Origin: Chlorobiota bacterium | GTDB lineage: Bacteria > Bacteroidota > Ignavibacteria > OLB7 | Assembly (NCBI GenBank): GCA_016710285.1 | Contig: JADJXR010000001.1 | Location: forward strand, 3,040,501-3,104,500 | DNA length: 64,000 bases | Direction: 5' to 3' | Part shown: positions 61,040 to 64,000 of the stretch, in pieces | Position numbering within the stretch: the first letter of the stretch is position 1 | How the letters are laid out: each line of letters starts with the position of its first letter | Notes under the pieces: generated by a model | The model's input: only the letters and a program-made list of their open reading frames with translations | What the model was told of the DNA's origin: nothing | The model's database searches: none | Program-made: the position numbers and the translations under genes

Positions 61040-62749
61040 CTACTCCGTAATCACCAGGTTCACCTCGTTCACGGTCCATCGCGGGCGGACGCGGACGGTC
61101 CCGCTGAACTCTGTCCACGGCTCGGGACCGGTCCACGGGGCAATCTCTCCCTGGTCGTACTTGCCATTTCCGTTTGCGTCGCGGAAGGCGGCCACGCGGT
61201 ACTCACCTTCGGGAAGTCCTTTCATCTCCCACGCCCCGGCCCTCACTCCGCGCAGTTGCCACACCACTCCGGTCGCAACAGAAGTCACCAAAATGTTGTG
61301 CGTGCTGGTTGGCGCGGCGGTGTCGGTCAAGTTCCCCTGCATGGTCCCGCGCAGCCGCGCCGGCACAAGCCGAACGGGGAAGCGGAGGGTGGTGTCGGTG
61401 CGGTTCCCGGAAAGGTCGCTGATCCGTCCAAGCTGCAACTGCAACATTGCGCGGCCAACGCCAGCAAGGGTGTCAATCGGGAAGGCGTGAAGCTCCACCG
61501 GGGAAACCTGCACCACGCGGAACCGTGCCACCTTTCCGGCGGTGTCGCGAAGCGTGGCAAGCTCGTCCGGTTGCGCCACCGTTACCGCTTTGCTCCAACG
61601 AAGGCGAATCGAATCGCTGACGGCATAGCTGCGCGTGGTGTCCACATCCAACGGAAGGAGCGTGGGGGGAAGCGTGTCGGGAAGGGCCGTTACGGCGAAG
61701 CGTTGCAAGCCACTGCTGTCGGGCAGTTGATTCCCTGCGGTGTCGGCAAGGTTCCGAACCGCCAGCGTCGCGCCGGTGTCAGGCGGAAGCGGGGCGTGAT
61801 GGAGTTGAACAATCAAACGGCTTTCGGCGGTTTGCCAAACGCTGCCGGGGCTGATTCCAACCCCACCCCCTGCGGTGATGGTGAAGTTCTTTGGCCGCAG
61901 CGTTGCCGTGTCAATCGGCTCGCTGAACCGAAGCTCGGTGCGGGTGTTGGCGATTGAGCGAACGGAGTAAAGATTGGGGGGCTTCTGGTCCAGCGGTGCG
62001 GGGCGCAACCGTGCGTGAAATCCCGTCACCGGCTGGGTGTAGTTTTGGGGGATCGTGGCCTGGCGATCAAACACCCCAAACGCGTCGTTCCCGAAGTCCA
62101 ACAACTGGTCGCCGAACTCATCGGCAACGGCAAGCAGCCGGAAGGTTCCGGCGGGAAGCCCTTCCAGCGAGAAAAGCCCGTCGTCGCTGATGGGGGCAAC
62201 AAAATCGGGACGGACGGAGTCGGGGCGAAGGGTGTCAAGGAACCGTGAGTTCCCCGGGGGAACAAGCCACGCAAACACCACCGCCCGCCGTTTGGCAACG
62301 CCGGCAACGGTCCCGCGAATCGTCCCGCTGTCAAGGTTCGGTCCGGTGGCAAACCGAAGCGTGCGCCCGCGGCCAAGCCGGTTGTTCGACAAGTCGGTCA
62401 GCCCTGCGCCAAAGGTCACGGCGTAGGTGCGGTTCGGCAGCAGCGGCTGGCGGAAGGTGATCTCTAGCTCGCGCCCGCTCCAGTCAAATTCCGGCGGCGT
62501 TGCGGGGATTGGCGTTATCACCACGTTTTGGGCCGCTGCACCTTCGTTGAGATACTCGCTGAACTCCACCGTCACGCTCTCCCCAGCAAAATTGATCGTC
62601 CCATCGGTGGGGTTGGTGCCGATAATCTCCGGAGCGGTTGTGTCGGGGGGGCCGCCACGCGGGGCCGCGCCCTGGCCGCTGGCGCAACCGCCAATCACCG
62701 CAGCAAGGGAAAGCAGAAGCAAAAAATGGAATGGCATCAATGATGTCAT
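61040..62749 (-). CDS. Ig-like domain lipoprotein (Bacteroidota type)
   Basis: A 569-residue lipoprotein. The lipobox is VIGGCASG with cysteine near residue 22. An Ig-like Big_5 domain follows, starting DTTAPEIIGTNPTDGTINFA, FSEYLNEGAAAQNVVITPIP. Further Ig/beta-sandwich modules follow (ETRTELRFSEPIDTATLRPK-like; SIRLRWSKAVTVAQPDELAT) and it ends with GEYRVAAFRDANGNGKYDQG. The protein is probably outer-membrane anchored. This family is typical of Bacteroidota genomes. ATG at 62749; a TTG in frame upstream is unlikely. Confidence 0.83.
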   Translation of the reverse strand: MTSLMPFHFLLLLSLAAVIGGCASGQGAAPRGGPPDTTAPEIIGTNPTDGTINFAGESVTVEFSEYLNEGAAAQNVVITPIPATPPEFDWSGRELEITFRQPLLPNRTYAVTFGAGLTDLSNNRLGRGRTLRFATGPNLDSGTIRGTVAGVAKRRAVVFAWLVPPGNSRFLDTLRPDSVRPDFVAPISDDGLFSLEGLPAGTFRLLAVADEFGDQLLDFGNDAFGVFDRQATIPQNYTQPVTGFHARLRPAPLDQKPPNLYSVRSIANTRTELRFSEPIDTATLRPKNFTITAGGGVGISPGSVWQTAESRLIVQLHHAPLPPDTGATLAVRNLADTAGNQLPDSSGLQRFAVTALPDTLPPTLLPLDVDTTRSYAVSDSIRLRWSKAVTVAQPDELATLRDTAGKVARFRVVQVSPVELHAFPIDTLAGVGRAMLQLQLGRISDLSGNRTDTTLRFPVRLVPARLRGTMQGNLTDTAAPTSTHNILVTSVATGVVWQLRGVRAGAWEMKGLPEGEYRVAAFRDANGNGKYDQGEIAPWTGPEPWTEFSGTVRVRPRWTVNEVNLVITE

Positions 62750-62887
62750 CAATGCAAAATGGAGTTGATGATGTGTGCAGAAGCTGTTGCTGGCGTGGGG
62801 GAAGGGAAGGGGGCGTTCCCTCCGTTTCCTTCCCGAGATTTTTCTCTCATTTCTTCTCTCGTTACTTCTCCTCTCATGCCCCCCCTC

Positions 62888-64000
62888 TCAGTCTGGCCCC
62901 TTTGCCAGCCCGTACCCTCGGGTATCGCTCCAGCCAATAAACAACGGTTTCGCCAAGCTATCCGTTTCAATCCGCACGGCATCCACCCTGCCCGATACCG
63001 TTGGCCGCTCCACCAGCCGATGCCCCATTGCCCGCAGCGAGTCGGCAGCCCCGGCGGTGAACGCGCCACGCTCGTGGAACAGGGTGTCGGGAAGCCATTG
63101 GTGATGGATGCGCGGGGCGTTGCCGGCAGCAGCAAGGTCCATTCCGTAATCAATTTGGGAATGGATCATCTGCAGTACGGTGGTGATGATGGTGCTTCCG
63201 CCGGGCGTTCCCACCACCATCCAGGGCTTGCCGTCGCGCAGCACAATCGTTGGGGTCATGGAACTCAGCATCCGTTTGCCAGGTTGGATTGCGTTCGCGC
63301 TGCGGCCAATCAACCCAAATTGGTTCGGTGTGTTCGGGCGGGCGCTGAAGTCGTCCATCTCATTGTTCAAAAAAAATCCCGCGCCCCCCACCACCAACTT
63401 GCTCCCGAACGCGCTGTTCAGCGTGGTGGTGACGCTGACGCAATTCCCGTGGCGGTCCACAACGGAGTAGTGGGTGGTTTGCTGGCTTTCGCGTTGGAAT
63501 GCCTTGGGGTCCCCGTGGCCAACGGCACTGCTTGGCGTTGCGCGTGGGGTGATGTTGGCGGCGCGTGCGGCGGCATATTCCTGGCTGGTTAGTCCGGCAA
63601 CCGGTATCTCAACAAAATCTGGGTCGCCTAAAAATTCGGCGCGGTCGGCGTAGGCGCGGCGCATCACCTCGGCCAGGAAATGAGCGTGCGGGGCGGAGTG
63701 GAAGGGGAGCTGGCGGAAGTCTTGCGGCTCCATCATTTTCAACATCTGCACCAGCAGGACCCCGCCGCTGGAGGGTGGGGGCATGGTGATGATTTCATAG
63801 CCCCGATACGTGGCGCGCAGTGGGGTTCGCTCGGTTGCCGAATAATCGGCAAGGTCCGCAGCGGTGATGATCCCGCCGGAACGTTGCATCTGCTCCACAA
63901 TCAGCCGTGCGGTTTGGCCGCCGTAGAAGCCTTGTTTCCCCAAGTCGGCAATCCGCCGAAGCGTTGCGGCAAGCTCCGGCTGGCGGAAGGTCAGCCCCGC
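62888..64000 (-). CDS. ggt: Gamma-glutamyltransferase, partial (5' end outside)
   Basis: The gene enters from the right edge; the visible 370 residues are the C-terminal two-thirds. The start lies beyond base 64000. Blocks: FRQPELAATLRRIADLGKQGFYGG-type segment, PPPSSGGVLLVQMLKMM, then the small subunit beginning at QTTHYSVVDRHGNCVSVTTT, where the first Thr of TTHYS is the autocatalytic nucleophile. MLSSMTPTIVLRDGKPWMVV and GTPGGSTIITTVLQMI complete the active site. The enzyme cleaves glutathione or gamma-glutamyl peptides in the periplasm. Confidence 0.93.
   Translation of the reverse strand, partial: AGLTFRQPELAATLRRIADLGKQGFYGGQTARLIVEQMQRSGGIITAADLADYSATERTPLRATYRGYEIITMPPPSSGGVLLVQMLKMMEPQDFRQLPFHSAPHAHFLAEVMRRAYADRAEFLGDPDFVEIPVAGLTSQEYAAARAANITPRATPSSAVGHGDPKAFQRESQQTTHYSVVDRHGNCVSVTTTLNSAFGSKLVVGGAGFFLNNEMDDFSARPNTPNQFGLIGRSANAIQPGKRMLSSMTPTIVLRDGKPWMVVGTPGGSTIITTVLQMIHSQIDYGMDLAAAGNAPRIHHQWLPDTLFHERGAFTAGAADSLRAMGHRLVERPTVSGRVDAVRIETDSLAKPLFIGWSDTRGYGLAKGPD

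Overview
The window reads as chromosomal DNA from a free-living bacterium of the Fibrobacterota-Chlorobiota-Bacteroidota (FCB) superphylum. The best fit is the Kapabacteria/Chlorobiota side rather than a classical Bacteroidota. Evidence: six proteins end in a type IX secretion (T9SS) C-terminal sorting module ('NPFNPTT' or 'PNP' motif plus a short beta-sandwich); the order pheT - coiled-coil gene - zapA - rny; a Bacteroidota-type Ig-like lipoprotein; GC-rich coding sequence (high fifties by eye); few Shine-Dalgarno sites. The taxonomic placement is inference; no 16S or tRNA gene was found.

Layout. 0-3 kb: the 3' end of aroC, asd, and a DUF4397 lipoprotein gene split by a frameshift. 3.5-8.6 kb: two secreted T9SS proteins. 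8.6-16.2 kb: the chromosome-origin-type cluster yidC, yidD, rnpA, rpmH facing dnaA, then csaA and pheT. 16.2-20.5 kb: a coiled-coil protein, zapA and rny, with structured non-coding stretches before zapA and between zapA and rny. 20.5-37 kb: nuoE, guaB, two paralogous glycosyltransferases around an M24 peptidase, a tandem palindromic repeat, purD, a sugar epimerase, a secreted esterase, pfkA, a UbiD-family decarboxylase, an ABC-2 exporter and dapD. 37-43 kb: a membrane polyferredoxin with an FAD oxidoreductase, and a two-component system. 43-52.5 kb: the accessory part, with an AT-rich restriction-modification pair at one end, three secreted surface or carbohydrate-active proteins in the middle, and an AT-rich AAA-ATPase/DUF4276 pair fused to the purK operon at the other end. 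52.5-57.7 kb: purK and the conserved ffh-rpsP-rimM-trmD-rplS operon, in which S16 carries a long Ala/Glu/Lys tail. 57.9-64 kb: secreted and lipoprotein genes, a FucI-like isomerase and a truncated gamma-glutamyltransferase.

How the genes work together. Asd and DapD belong to lysine/diaminopimelate synthesis; PurD, PurK and GuaB to purine synthesis. YidC, Ffh, RnpA and the ribosomal genes form the translation and membrane-insertion core. The T9SS cargo proteins probably form the outer surface. The most promising second-look items are the AAA15/DUF4276 pair (ATPase plus TOPRIM-like nuclease, a candidate anti-phage module), the restriction-modification cassette at the other edge of the same region, the structured RNA candidate between zapA and rny, and the palindromic tandem repeat at 27.46-27.72 kb.
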